Shown: piece by piece, positions 25,248-33,894 of the stretch
How positions within the stretch are numbered: the first letter of the stretch is position 1
Layout: each line of letters starts with the position of its first letter
NCBI RefSeq assembly: GCF_004762045.1
Contig: NZ_SJOM01000007.1
Location: 6,264,298-6,328,297 of the forward strand
Reading direction: 5' to 3'
DNA: 64,000 nt
From: Mycobacterium sp. DL99
Lineage (GTDB): Bacteria; Actinomycetota; Actinomycetes; Mycobacteriales; Mycobacteriaceae
Notes under the pieces: model-generated
Databases searched by the model: none
What the model was told of the DNA's origin: nothing
The model's input: the letters and a program-made list of their open reading frames with translations, nothing else
Made by a program: the position numbers and the translations under genes

Positions 25248-26228
25248 ATGGGAACATTGCAGAACGCGCAGTTGGGTGAGCTCGAGGTGGCCCGGATCGG
25301 TCTGGGCACGATGGGCATGTCGTTCGCGTACGGCAGCGCGGGCCGCGACGACGCCGAGTCCATCCGCACCATTCATCGGGCGATCGACCTCGGCGTCACC
25401 CTCATCGATACCGCCGAGGTCTACGGCCCGTACGTCAACGAAGAGTTGGTCGGCCAGGCACTGCAGGGCCGACGCGACAAGGTGGTGCTCGCCACCAAGT
25501 TCGGGGTGATCTCCCACACTGGCCGCGACGGCGCGGACAGCAGCCCGGCCAATATCCGCACCGCGGTGGAGGGGTCGTTGCGCCGGCTCGGCACCGATCA
25601 CATCGATCTCTATTACCAGCACCGACTGGACCGAGACACCCCGATCGAGGAGACCGTCGGTGCGCTCGCCGAACTCGTCGCCGAGGGGAAGGTGGGCCAT
25701 ATCGGGTTGTCCGAGGTGGGCGTCGAGACCATTCGGCGGGCCCATGCGGTCCATCCGATCGCCGCACTGCAGTCGGAGTACTCGTTGTTCACCCGCGATC
25801 CCGAGGACGGGATCCTGGATGTGCTGCGCGAGAACGGTATCGGCTTTGTCGCGTACTCCCCGCTGGGACGTGGGTTCCTCACCGGGCAGATCCGGTCCAT
25901 CGACGATCTGGCCGCTGACGACACCCGGCGCGACAATCCCCGATTCACCGGTGAGAACTTCGCGGCGAATCTGCGCCTCGCCGACGAGGTGCGGGCAATC
26001 GCCGACGCCTCGGGTGCGACGCCGGGTCAGGTCGCGCTCGCCTGGCTGCTGTCCCGCGGCCCCGATATCGTGCCGATCCCCGGAACCAAGCGTATCGAGC
26101 GGTTGGAGGAAAACGTTGCCGCCGATGCCGTGACGCTCAGCGCCGAGCAGTTGTCCAGGCTGGACAACCTCGCCCCGGCTGCCGGTGCCCATCACAGCGA
26201 GGCTCAGATGCGGATGATCGACCGGTAG
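25248..26228 (+). CDS. Aldo/keto reductase
   Basis: From ATG 25248 (MGTLQNAQLGELEVARIGLG) the protein has 326 residues. The catalytic tetrad is visible: Asp and Tyr in LIDTAEVYGPYVNEELVG, Lys in VLATKFGV, and His in DLYYQHRLD. The NADPH-binding end has PIPGTKRIERLEENVAA. It belongs to the AKR13-like bacterial group (YYQHRxD), which reduces aldehydes such as methylglyoxal. The SRPBCC gene follows after 20 bp and is probably co-transcribed. Confidence 0.92.
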   Translation: MGTLQNAQLGELEVARIGLGTMGMSFAYGSAGRDDAESIRTIHRAIDLGVTLIDTAEVYGPYVNEELVGQALQGRRDKVVLATKFGVISHTGRDGADSSPANIRTAVEGSLRRLGTDHIDLYYQHRLDRDTPIEETVGALAELVAEGKVGHIGLSEVGVETIRRAHAVHPIAALQSEYSLFTRDPEDGILDVLRENGIGFVAYSPLGRGFLTGQIRSIDDLAADDTRRDNPRFTGENFAANLRLADEVRAIADASGATPGQVALAWLLSRGPDIVPIPGTKRIERLEENVAADAVTLSAEQLSRLDNLAPAAGAHHSEAQMRMIDR

Positions 26229-26248
26229 CCCGGGACTACGATCGGCGC

Positions 26249-26704
26249 ATGACCGCGCCTGTGAAAGCCACCGTGTCGATCGCTGCCGACCCCGCAGCGG
26301 TGTATGCACTGATCACCGACCTGTCCACTCTGGCCGCGCTCGCGGAGGAGGCGCATGCGATGGAGTGGCAGAAGGGCACTTCTGCCACTCCTGGTTCGGT
26401 TTTCAAGGGGCACAACCGCAATGGCTCCAAAGCCTGGAGCACCACCTGCACCGTCACCGATGCCGAACCGGGCAAGACATTCGCCTTCGACGTGAAGTCC
26501 CTGGTGTTCCCGGTCGCGCACTGGCGCTACGACATCGTCGCTGCCGAAGGCGGGTGCACGGTGACCGAGTCCACCTGGGATCGCCGCGCGGGCTGGTTCA
26601 AGAAGGTCGCGGGTCTGGCCACCGGGGTCCCCGACCGCGATGGTGCCAATGCCGAGCACATCCAGCTCACCCTGCAGCGGCTCAAGGAGCGCGCCGAGGC
26701 TTGA
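26249..26704 (+). CDS. SRPBCC/START-like polyketide cyclase family protein
   Basis: The 151-residue protein has the usual helix-grip pattern: an N-terminal strand (VKATVSIAADPAAVYALITDL), SVFKGHNRNGSKAWSTTCTV, and strong basic and aromatic positions in the second half (VTESTWDRRAGWFKKV). Such proteins bind hydrophobic ligands; no catalytic role can be assigned. It ends just before the 13E12 remnant on the opposite strand. Confidence 0.82.
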   Translation: MTAPVKATVSIAADPAAVYALITDLSTLAALAEEAHAMEWQKGTSATPGSVFKGHNRNGSKAWSTTCTVTDAEPGKTFAFDVKSLVFPVAHWRYDIVAAEGGCTVTESTWDRRAGWFKKVAGLATGVPDRDGANAEHIQLTLQRLKERAEA

Positions 26705-26721
26705 TGTCCACCCCGCCTACC

Positions 26722-27086
26722 TCAGAAGGGTGGCGGTGGTCCGTATTTTTCGGCGAGCCAGGCTTGGTATTGGCGTTCGAATTCGAGGTCGGTGTTGAGT
26801 TCGGCGCGTAGGCGTCGTTCGGCGTTGACGCGGTCTCGGCGGTCTTGTTCGCGGGTTTGGCGGCGGGTCGGCATCCTCGCGCCCCGGTTCGGGTGGTGGG
26901 CTGGGGGTTCGGGCAGGTTCAGCTCCCCAGTGGGTTGCGCGAGGGTCGGGAACAGGCCGGCGCCGTGGGGTTCAGTGGTGTAGGTGTGCCCGGTGGGCCC
27001 GGTGAATTCGACGGTGCCATCGGGCAATTGACGGTCCGACCAGCCCGCGCAGAACGTCTGGCCACATCCGACACGGTCTCGAACAT
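26722..27086 (-). pseudogene. Remnant of a 13E12-family (DUF222/HNH endonuclease) gene
   Basis: The last ~95 codons (WSDRQLPDGTVEFTGPTGHT, then PTLAQPTGELNLPEPPAHHP, down to a PPPPF end) match the conserved C-terminus of mycobacterial 13E12/REP13E12 proteins. On the same strand the ATG at 27084-27086 starts MFETVSDVA, which resembles the start of such proteins, but in a different frame. The hundreds of codons between, with the DUF222 and HNH cores, are missing, so an internal deletion has fused the first ~10 codons to the tail out of frame. The SOS box usual for the family is still intact at the 5' end. Confidence 0.8.
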
Positions 27087-27094
27087 ACGTTCGA
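27079..27094. promoter_or_regulatory. Perfect mycobacterial SOS (LexA) box
   Basis: TCGAACATACGTTCGA matches the consensus TCGAAC-N4-GTTCGA at every defined position. It overlaps the ATG of the 13E12 remnant, the position known for this family in M. tuberculosis, where several members are LexA targets. It now controls no intact gene on that strand; on the other strand the next start is 257 bp away. Confidence 0.85.
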
Positions 27095-27224
27095 TTATGC
27101 CATGCGTGACCGACAACATCGGACAGATCGCAGCAGTGCATTTGAGCTCCCTCGGGGCGGCGTCCCGGTCCCGGGCAGGGCCGGCCGGAACGGGGGCACC
27201 GATGGATTCTGCTGAACATGCTTC

Positions 27225-27260
27225 TTTCTGCCATGAGCCGGTCAATTTCTGCCATCGGAA
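27225..27260 (+). promoter_or_regulatory. Direct repeat TTTCTGCCAT with 21-bp period, shared promoter motif
   Basis: TTTCTGCCAT occurs at 27225-27234 and 27246-27255, exactly 21 bp apart, the spacing typical of AraC-family half-sites. The 19-mer from 27242 to 27260 recurs with one change at 41926-41944. Both copies lie 80-90 bp upstream of a small secreted-protein gene. Confidence 0.5.
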
Positions 27261-27350
27261 ATTGTCCGGCTGACCTCTCGGTTTGGACAGTCATACCGGC
27301 ACAGAGCGCACCAGAAAACGACAGCCGGACGAGGCAGGAAGAAGCAGGAA

Positions 27351-27572
27351 ATGAAGAAGTTCGGATTCGCCGTCATCGCCGCCAGTGGATTGAGCGCAGG
27401 GGTTCTGGGCCTGGCCGCACCGGCCTTGGCCGCCGAGCCCGCCCACGTCGCGGCCCCCAGTGCCGTCACCGTCTCAGCGGGTGTCGACCACCTGGATTGG
27501 CTCGACCAGATCCACCCCAAGCCGATGGTTCCCAAGGTGGACAACACTGTTCGCCACAGCGGCGTCCGCTGA
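27351..27572 (+). CDS. Small secreted protein, 73 residues
   Basis: The product starts MKKFGFAVIAASGLSAGVLG and has a clear Sec signal peptide ending at APALA-AEP (about residue 28). The mature part is about 45 residues: Ala/Val-rich, then LDWLDQIHPKPMVPKVDNT. No Cys, no lipobox. A purine-rich site (GCAGGAA) precedes the ATG. I recognise only the general class of short mycobacterial exported proteins. It ends at a strong terminator, and its promoter region carries the TTTCTGCCAT direct repeat. Confidence 0.8.
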   Translation: MKKFGFAVIAASGLSAGVLGLAAPALAAEPAHVAAPSAVTVSAGVDHLDWLDQIHPKPMVPKVDNTVRHSGVR

Positions 27573-27585
27573 CACCGGAAGACAA

Positions 27586-27616
27586 AGAGGGGCAGCCCGG
27601 AACGGGCTGCCCCTCT
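27586..27616. terminator. Strong hairpin terminator
   Basis: AGAGGGGCAGCCCG (27586-27599) pairs perfectly with CGGGCTGCCCCTCT (27603-27616) around a GAA loop, followed by TCGCTTTT. A-rich sequence on the other side lets it act for the converging 27663-29048 gene as well. Confidence 0.88.
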
Positions 27617-27662
27617 TCGCTTTTCATTTCCCCCCAGATCTTGCGCCCTTACGCGGTAGGGA

Positions 27663-29048
27663 CTACTTGCTGTCGTTGCTGTCGTGCGACCCGGAGGCCC
27701 GACCCGTGCCGCCCGGCTTCTTGTTCGACGCGCCCGAAGCCGGGGAGTCGGTGCGGTCACCGGCCTTGCCCTTCAGCTTGGCCGTCACCGTGTCCTTCAA
27801 CTTGGCTGCCAACTTGCTGGACGGCGTCTCACTGACGTTTGGCTTGAGCGCCGACCGAACCGCACCGGACACCGGCGAATCAACCTTCGCGACAGGCGAT
27901 TTGACGGTGACAGCATCGTCCGTCGGGTCCGCTGCGAGCTTGGCGACAACGCCCGGCGCGGCGTCGGTGGCGGTATCGGCCTTGACGTTGAGCGTCACCG
28001 CATTGGTCGCTGACGTTGTCAGTGAGGGCACCGATGCCGGATCCGGCGGTGCGTTGGCGGCGGGAGCCTTGGCGGTGAGGGCCTTGGGAGCCGACACGGT
28101 GTCCAGCGTGGCCGTTGCGCCGGCCGGAACACCCAGTCCGGCACCGATCGCGGCGACAAGCTTGTTGACGCTATCCGTCAGGGAGGCGAACCCCGCGTCC
28201 AAGGTTCCACCCTTGAAAATGTTCTGCGCTCCGGGCGCCACGATGCCTGCCGCGATCAGCTGAGGAATGCGGGTGGTGAGCTGGCCGAGAAGTCCGGTCG
28301 GGCTCATGAGCCCCCCGGTCGGGTTGTTCAGCACATCGCCCACCATCAGGCCGGGAATGTTTGCCACATTCTCCAGAACACCCAGCGCATCACCCTCCTT
28401 GGCGGAGTCGACCGCACCCTGCAGCCCGTCAGCAATCGCCGTCCCAGCGCCGAGGAATGCGGAAAGCGCCGCAGTACCGACCGCGCTCAAACCGCTGCCG
28501 GCCAGCACCTTTACCGCTGCGGACATGTTCGTCAGCATGTACGCCGGGATGTTGGCGATGTTCGTCAGCGGTGTGATCAACAGGAATCCGGCGGAGACCA
28601 GCTTGCTGAAGATCGAGGTCCACGCCGCCTTGATATTGCCCTGCTGCAGGTTGCTGAGGAGCGCATCAACGAAGGCAGGGTCGGTCAGTTGGCCCCCGAT
28701 CCGGTCAATGGTGGTGATCTCGGAAGTCATCGACTTGGTGATGATCTGGGCGTAGTTCAGCCAGTTGGCGGCAACCTGTTGCACGAGTGGGGCCGGCCGG
28801 GCCTGCCAGTTGTTGGCGACGGTCTGCACATTGGCAGCGGTCACCTGCAGCGCCTCGATCAGGGTCTCAAACGGATTCACCTGCGCCACAAGCTGCGTGG
28901 CTGCGGTGCTCATCTTGACGGGATCAGGGAGCTGAGCCGTCTGCGGCATCAACCCGATGGATGCTGCGGCGATAGCAGTTGCGCCGACCAGGGCGAGGCC
29001 CTTGGAGTTGCGTTGACCTGAACTGTTGGGTCGAACAGCTACGTACAT
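27663..29048 (-). CDS. Secreted GjpA-like mycobacterial protein
   Basis: The 461-residue protein starts with a signal-like segment (GLALVGATAIAAASIGLMP). A long Ala/Asn/Leu-rich helical region follows (about 40-310), with phrases such as ARPAPLVQQVAANWLNYAQ, LSNLQQGNIKAAW and NIPGLMVGDVLNNPTGG. The C-terminal 150 residues are low-complexity Ala/Pro/Thr/Ser/Lys, ending GGTGRASGSHDSNDSK. The helical part resembles the family annotated in mycobacteria as outer membrane porin GjpA. I make that link from memory and not with certainty. A perfect 16-bp inverted repeat lies 55 bp upstream of the start. Confidence 0.7.
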   Translation of the reverse strand: MYVAVRPNSSGQRNSKGLALVGATAIAAASIGLMPQTAQLPDPVKMSTAATQLVAQVNPFETLIEALQVTAANVQTVANNWQARPAPLVQQVAANWLNYAQIITKSMTSEITTIDRIGGQLTDPAFVDALLSNLQQGNIKAAWTSIFSKLVSAGFLLITPLTNIANIPAYMLTNMSAAVKVLAGSGLSAVGTAALSAFLGAGTAIADGLQGAVDSAKEGDALGVLENVANIPGLMVGDVLNNPTGGLMSPTGLLGQLTTRIPQLIAAGIVAPGAQNIFKGGTLDAGFASLTDSVNKLVAAIGAGLGVPAGATATLDTVSAPKALTAKAPAANAPPDPASVPSLTTSATNAVTLNVKADTATDAAPGVVAKLAADPTDDAVTVKSPVAKVDSPVSGAVRSALKPNVSETPSSKLAAKLKDTVTAKLKGKAGDRTDSPASGASNKKPGGTGRASGSHDSNDSK

Positions 29049-29102
29049 TGAGCGGCTCCTTGCCGACCGAGGGGGGATGTGACCGGGACAACATACTCCC
29101 TA

Positions 29103-29118
29103 GTTACCGGTCGGTAAC
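29103..29118. promoter_or_regulatory. Perfect inverted repeat GTTACCG-GT-CGGTAAC
   Basis: This 7+2+7 palindrome lies 55-70 bp upstream of the GjpA-like gene start, in its likely promoter, and looks like a TetR-type operator. A second motif, GCCATTGCGCA (29144-29154) followed by TGGC (29158-29161), is shared with the aqpZ leader (22201-22216). The 262-bp gap 29049-29310 holds no gene. Confidence 0.55.
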
Positions 29119-29310
29119 ACTTGGATCCAGGAATGCGATCTGCGCCATTGCGCATATTGGCAGGTCAGGCGGCTGAAAATGTCAGCGAAAATTGATTTCG
29201 GAAAGACTCGCCATATCTGGGCGCGGATGCCGCTCAGCGGCCGGCGCCGACCTATGGGCCGATCGCTCGCTCCAACCTCAGTTCCCAGCAAACTCGATGA
29301 CTCGCACCGG

Positions 29311-30327
29311 TCAATTCAGGGCGGCCCGCTGTTGCCGCCACGTACGGGGCGCGACGCCGAACCGCTGCCGGAACCAGCGGGTGAAGTTCCCCGGCGTGGA
29401 GAACATGAGCATGACCGAGATGTCGGTGAGCGAGTTGTTGGGATTGGTCAGGAGGTGTTTGACGAGGTCGACGCGGGTGGTATCGAGCAGCTCGGTGAAT
29501 GTCGTTCCGGCGCTTTGGAGTTGACGGTGCAGAGTTCGGCGGTTGGTACCGAGGCTTCGTGCCACGTGGTCGATCGAGCACCGCCCTGCAGGCAACAGCA
29601 GCTCGATGACTTCACGTGTGCGAGAGACGATGACGGCGTCCGTCGGGTCACTCCTCGGGTTGAGGAGTTGTTGGGCGTAGGGCAGAAACTTCGGATCCGC
29701 CAGGACGTTCCTGGCGTCGAGGTCGGCCGAACGCAGGACGATGCCGTTGAAATCGCAGTCGAAGCTCACATTGTCGCCGAGCATTCGGCGATGCCGCCCC
29801 GTGTCCGACGGCCGGGGATGGCTGAAGCAGGTGGCCACCGGGTGCCAGTGATCTCCCGCGAGATCGGACAGTATCCCGACCAAAGATCCGGCAACCAATT
29901 CGATGGATTGCCTTGGCGGCCTTCCGGTTCCGATGTTCAGCTCGAGGCGGATCGTGGTGACCTCGTCGGCCTCGACCACTCGAATTTGGAGAGCTTCGTT
30001 GTACATGTGGTTGTACCGGATGAGGGTCTGCATCGCGTCGCGCAGAAGCGGTTCGTCCCTGATCACCAGGCTCAGTGGTCCGAGATTAGCCAGGTGCCGG
30101 TTCTCAGCCAGACGCAATCCGACGTCGTCGCTCTCCGAAGATGCCGCTGCATCTTCGAACACATCGGCGACCGCCCTGGCCGAGACCCACCGGTCCGGCT
30201 GACTCATGCCCATCGGATCGAGCCCGGATCGCGCGAACAGCTCTTCGACATCCACCCCGATCTCGCCGGCGAGGTCCAGGAACCCATTGAACGCGGCGTA
30301 CCGCGCGAGGGGCTCACGATTTTCCAT
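29311..30327 (-). CDS. AraC-family regulator with arabinose-binding-like domain
   Basis: The 338-residue protein has an N-terminal ligand-binding domain of the type found in VirS/OruR-like regulators (about 20-200). The C-terminal AraC HTH (about 240-335) has SIDHVARSLGTNRRTLHRQL and LTDISVMLMFSTPGNFTRWFRQRFGVAPRTWR. Such regulators often control lipid or ketone metabolism genes nearby. It is divergent from the quinone reductase gene, its most likely target, with 142 bp between the starts. The ligand is unknown. Confidence 0.9.
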   Translation of the reverse strand: MENREPLARYAAFNGFLDLAGEIGVDVEELFARSGLDPMGMSQPDRWVSARAVADVFEDAAASSESDDVGLRLAENRHLANLGPLSLVIRDEPLLRDAMQTLIRYNHMYNEALQIRVVEADEVTTIRLELNIGTGRPPRQSIELVAGSLVGILSDLAGDHWHPVATCFSHPRPSDTGRHRRMLGDNVSFDCDFNGIVLRSADLDARNVLADPKFLPYAQQLLNPRSDPTDAVIVSRTREVIELLLPAGRCSIDHVARSLGTNRRTLHRQLQSAGTTFTELLDTTRVDLVKHLLTNPNNSLTDISVMLMFSTPGNFTRWFRQRFGVAPRTWRQQRAALN

Positions 30328-30469
30328 GCCGACGACTCCAAATGATCAGAAAGATGTCTCTTGGGGATAAGTATTACCACCCACCCCCGGTCTATCGTCA
30401 AAGCTGGATCGGCACCTGGCAGCCGGCGATGAGCGCGGGAAGGACGCGGCGGCGGAAGGGTTCTAGCTG

Positions 30470-31444
30470 GTGGCGTACGGTGTGCGATTCACTGAGACGG
30501 GCGGCCCAGAGGTGCTGCGCTGGGAAAATGTCGCTGTCGGCGACCCCGGTCCCGGCCAGGTAAAGATTCGTCACGTGACGGTGGGTCTCAACTTCGCGGA
30601 TACTTATTTCCGGACCGGCCTGTACCCGGCAGCACTCCCGTCAGGCATCGGAGTCGAGGCCGCTGGTGTCGTCGAAGCCGTAGGCGCAGACGTCCAAGAT
30701 GTCGTCCCTGGCGACCGAGTTACCTACACCGGAAGCCCGTTGGGCGCTTACAGCACCGAACGAGTGATGCCCGCTGAGCATCTGATCGCTCTACCCGATG
30801 ACGTCGATTTCGACACCGCTGCGGCATCGACGATGCGCGGATTGACCGCCGCATACCTCCTGAGACGCATCTATCCGCTTCGGTCCGGCGACACCGTTCT
30901 GCTCCATGCCGCGGCCGGCGGTGTCGGGCTGTTGTTCTGCCAGTGGGCACATCTGTTGGGTATCAAGGTGATTGGCAGTGTGTCTTCGGACGAGAAGGCA
31001 TCGGTGGCCCGGGCGCACGGCTGCGACGAGGTGATCGTGCACACCCGGGAGAACCTTGTTGATCGGGTACGCGAGCTGACCGACGGGCGCGGCGTACCCG
31101 TCGTCTATGACAGCGTCGGCGCCGCCACTTTCGACAGTTCCATCGACTGTCTCGCGCGGCGGGGCCTCCTCGTCTGCTTCGGCACCGCGTCGGGTCCGAT
31201 TCCGCCGATCGACGCAATGCAGTTGGCCGCCAAGGGATCACTGTTCGTCACCCGCCCCGCCCTGGCCGACTACATCGCCGACCTCGCCGAACGTGAAGAG
31301 CTTGCCGGAGAGTTCTTCGGGCATGTCGCCAGTGGCCGGATCGCGGTCAAGATCAACCAGCGATATCCCCTCAGCGAGGCCGCGCACGCACACCGCGAAC
31401 TCGAGTCGGGCCGCAGCATCGGCTCGTCGGTTCTGGTTCCCTGA
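30470..31444 (+). CDS. NADPH:quinone oxidoreductase (zeta-crystallin-like MDR)
   Basis: The 324-residue protein starts at GTG and has the zinc-free MDR layout: GroES-like N-terminal half with VGLNFADTYFRTGLYP, and the NADPH-binding VLLHAAAGGVGLLFCQWAHLLG (about 143-165). VVYDSVGAATFDSSIDCL follows. No zinc-ligand cysteines are seen, which supports quinone reductase rather than alcohol dehydrogenase. It is divergent from the AraC regulator and ends 3 bp before the converging methyltransferase gene. Confidence 0.9.
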   Translation: MAYGVRFTETGGPEVLRWENVAVGDPGPGQVKIRHVTVGLNFADTYFRTGLYPAALPSGIGVEAAGVVEAVGADVQDVVPGDRVTYTGSPLGAYSTERVMPAEHLIALPDDVDFDTAAASTMRGLTAAYLLRRIYPLRSGDTVLLHAAAGGVGLLFCQWAHLLGIKVIGSVSSDEKASVARAHGCDEVIVHTRENLVDRVRELTDGRGVPVVYDSVGAATFDSSIDCLARRGLLVCFGTASGPIPPIDAMQLAAKGSLFVTRPALADYIADLAEREELAGEFFGHVASGRIAVKINQRYPLSEAAHAHRELESGRSIGSSVLVP

Positions 31445-31447
31445 CGC

Positions 31448-32266
31448 TCAGAATGCGTAGCGGTGATACTGCGCCATGTACCGCAGCACCGGCACCGGCC
31501 TCATGATGGCCAGCATCATCCGGTAGTACCAGGGCAGTGTGTTGAACACCTTGTCTTCGAAGGGCGAGGTCCAGGCCAACAGCCGGGTGCCCGGTACCGC
31601 GCGCAAGATGTCCTCCGGCTTGTCGACGGCCCAATGCAGCTTGGCTCCGGATCGGCGCACCACGGTGTTGCTCCACTGCGATTTGATGCCGAAGGTGTTG
31701 AACGCATCGAATTGCAGTTCCCCGGAAGGAAACCCGTCGACGATGCGCCGTAGCAGCGCCACCCCGTCGTGTTCGGTGAGGTACATCGTCAGCCCCTCAC
31801 CGATCATCAGGGTCGGCCGGTCGGCCGGGATGTCGCGCAGCCAGGCCGGGTCGGTCACCGAGGCGGCCACCACGTGATAGTGCTCGGCCGACGGGTAGAG
31901 CTGCTCGCGCAGGTGCGCGACTTCGGGGTAGTCGATGTCGTACCACTCGACACCGGGTCCCGGCTGCAGCCGGAAGAACCGGCCGTCCAGGCCGCAGCCC
32001 AGATGCAGCACGACGGCCTCGGGGTGCACGGCCAGGAACTGGCGGGTCCAGCGGTCGAAGTGCGCGCTGCGAGTCGTCACCGACGGTGACGTCGCCTCGG
32101 TGATCGAAGTACGGCTCCAGTCATAGTCGATGCGGTCGGCGATCTCTTTCGCCATCCGATCGCCCAGGATCGGGTTGGGCATGCCGGCGTCGAGCGCCTT
32201 GGCGTAGAACGTCGCCAACATGGTCTGGGGTGCTCCGGACAGGTCGACTTTCAGCTTGTCGGTCAT
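31448..32266 (-). CDS. SAM-dependent O-methyltransferase, LCM/TcmP type
   Basis: From ATG 32266 (MTDKLKVDLSGAPQTMLATFY) the protein has 272 residues. The SAM site is VVLHLGCGLDGRFFRL. It is followed by WYDIDYPEVAHLREQLYP, typical of the leucine carboxyl methyltransferase superfamily that includes TcmP, and then by LMIGEGLTMYLTEHDG. Such enzymes methylate carboxyl or hydroxyl groups of small molecules. The substrate is unknown. Confidence 0.85.
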   Translation of the reverse strand: MTDKLKVDLSGAPQTMLATFYAKALDAGMPNPILGDRMAKEIADRIDYDWSRTSITEATSPSVTTRSAHFDRWTRQFLAVHPEAVVLHLGCGLDGRFFRLQPGPGVEWYDIDYPEVAHLREQLYPSAEHYHVVAASVTDPAWLRDIPADRPTLMIGEGLTMYLTEHDGVALLRRIVDGFPSGELQFDAFNTFGIKSQWSNTVVRRSGAKLHWAVDKPEDILRAVPGTRLLAWTSPFEDKVFNTLPWYYRMMLAIMRPVPVLRYMAQYHRYAF

Positions 32267-32329
32267 ATTCGCCAGGTTAGGCCGCAATACGCTTGCCGCC
32301 CAGTGGCTTAACACCTGTCGGCGTGGTGT

Positions 32330-33346
32330 TCAGCTGCCGTTGCGCGCACGTTTGGCGGCGCGCAGACCCACCCAGAACTTCGCAGCCTCGGCGATCGACT
32401 CCTCGACAGGCCTTGGCTGCCAACCGAGTTCACGTACCGCCTTGGAGTGATCGAGCTCGGCTTCGGCCCGCATGAGTCGCAGGGATTCCAGTGACAAACG
32501 CTCATCGGTGCCACGCAGCTTGCCCTTGATAGTGCCCGCCGCGGCCAGCGCATAGGACACCGGCAGCGGAATCGACCGCTGCGGCGGCGCGACACCGGCG
32601 GCCTCGGCGGCCAGGCGCGCCACGTCGGCGTTGCTGATCATCTTCTCCGAGATCAGGTAACGCTCTCCCGGGGTGCCCCGGTCGGCGGCCAGGAGCATGG
32701 CCTTGGCCGCATCGTCGATTCCGACGGCTTCCAGGTCGATCCCGCTCATCACGAACGGCAGCTTGCCGAACGCGGCGCCGGCGATGATCGCGCCGTGCGG
32801 GGTCCGGCCCCAGTCGCCGCTGCCGTAGGTGGTCGACACGCACATCGCGACGGCGGGCACACCACGCTCACGCGCGTATTGCAGCACCAGATCTTCGGCC
32901 TGCACCCGCGACCGCACGTAGGGCGTCACCTTGCACACGTCGACGACGTCGGCTTCGGTGGAGCGCTTTCCGCGCTTGCGGCCGACGGTGACGTAACTGC
33001 TGGTGTAGACGAACTTTCGTAATTCGGGGAACTCAACAGCCACGTCGAGCACATTGCGGGTGCCCTCGACGTTGGTACGGAACAGCGGTGCCGGGTCGCG
33101 CAACCAACCACGGGCGTCGACGACGCAGTGGTAGACGACGTCGCAACCGGCCATCGCCTCGCGCAGGGCCTCGGTGTCGAAGACATCGCCGAGCACTCGC
33201 TTGACCGGCAGGTCATCGATCCCAATGGTGCTGGCGTTCGGCCGCACCATCGCCCGGATCTCGGACCCGTCATCAGCAGCGACCAGTTGCCGCAGCACGT
33301 GCGAGCCCAGGAAGCCGTTGGCCCCGATGACCAGTTTGGCGCTCAC
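32330..33346 (-). CDS. NAD-dependent epimerase/dehydratase (extended SDR)
   Basis: I chose GTG 33346, which shares 4 bp (GTGA) with the stop of the upstream SnoaL-like gene; the product has 338 residues. The cofactor site is KLVIGANGFLGSHVLRQL and the acidic residue after strand 2 is missing in favour of AMVRPNA, which hints at NADP use. The catalytic area reads VYTSSYVTVG, with a spaced Tyr in TPYVRSRVQAEDL, close to the YxxxK position but with Arg in place of Lys. It matches the M. tuberculosis Rv0139 context, next to an NTF2-like protein and msrA. Confidence 0.86.
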   Translation of the reverse strand: MSAKLVIGANGFLGSHVLRQLVAADDGSEIRAMVRPNASTIGIDDLPVKRVLGDVFDTEALREAMAGCDVVYHCVVDARGWLRDPAPLFRTNVEGTRNVLDVAVEFPELRKFVYTSSYVTVGRKRGKRSTEADVVDVCKVTPYVRSRVQAEDLVLQYARERGVPAVAMCVSTTYGSGDWGRTPHGAIIAGAAFGKLPFVMSGIDLEAVGIDDAAKAMLLAADRGTPGERYLISEKMISNADVARLAAEAAGVAPPQRSIPLPVSYALAAAGTIKGKLRGTDERLSLESLRLMRAEAELDHSKAVRELGWQPRPVEESIAEAAKFWVGLRAAKRARNGS

Positions 33347-33852
33347 TGCGCCCCGCCCCCGAACTTCTTCAACCACGCCTCGGCCTCCTCGGTCAACGTG
33401 CCGAGTTCGGCGGCCTTGCGGCACCACTTGCGGGCCGCGGAAGCGAACCGCAGGGGGTTGTAGACGTCTTCCTGACGGGACCACAGGCCGTCGCCGGCGT
33501 AGGTCAGGATCGAGATGTTGGTGGCGGTGATGATGGTGCCGTCACCCGGGTCGCGCATGGGGTTGTCCAGTTCGCAGATGATGCGTCCGGTGGGCTCGTC
33601 GATCACCGACCACAGCGACGGGAACGACGTCATGTAGCTGCCGGGGAAGGTGGTCATGGTCTTCCAGATCCACGGCCGCACCTGCTCGCGGCCCTTCATT
33701 GTGCCCACGGCGTGCTCGATGTAGTCGACGTCGACGGTGTAATGGTCGGCCCACACATCCCAGTTCTTGGTCTGCGCGGCCCGGTCGACGGTCTGCTCGA
33801 ACGTTTCGAAGGCAGCGGCGAGTTCCTCGCGGCTGAAAGGGCTGCTCGTCAC
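33343..33852 (-). CDS. SnoaL/NTF2-like protein
   Basis: The 169-residue protein has the cone-shaped NTF2-like pattern: helical FSREELAAAFETFEQTVDRA, then NWDVWADHYTVDVDYIEHAVGTMKGREQVRPWI, and ITATNISILTYAGDGLWSRQEDVYNP. This subfamily pairs with SDR reductases. Translational coupling to the downstream epimerase gene through GTGA supports a shared pathway. In M. tuberculosis I recall the same order around Rv0138-Rv0139. The substrate is unknown. Confidence 0.85.
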   Translation of the reverse strand: MTSSPFSREELAAAFETFEQTVDRAAQTKNWDVWADHYTVDVDYIEHAVGTMKGREQVRPWIWKTMTTFPGSYMTSFPSLWSVIDEPTGRIICELDNPMRDPGDGTIITATNISILTYAGDGLWSRQEDVYNPLRFASAARKWCRKAAELGTLTEEAEAWLKKFGGGAQ

Positions 33853-33894
33853 CCCAAAACTAGAACACGTTCTACCGGTCTTTGTCGAGACCTG

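Noticed and set aside
26722..27294. An intact 190-residue HNH-type protein on the minus strand
   Set aside because: The frame is open, but only the last ~95 residues are family-like. The first part is Pro/Arg/Cys-rich read-through across the SOS box, and the true N-terminus is in another frame. I call it a pseudogene.
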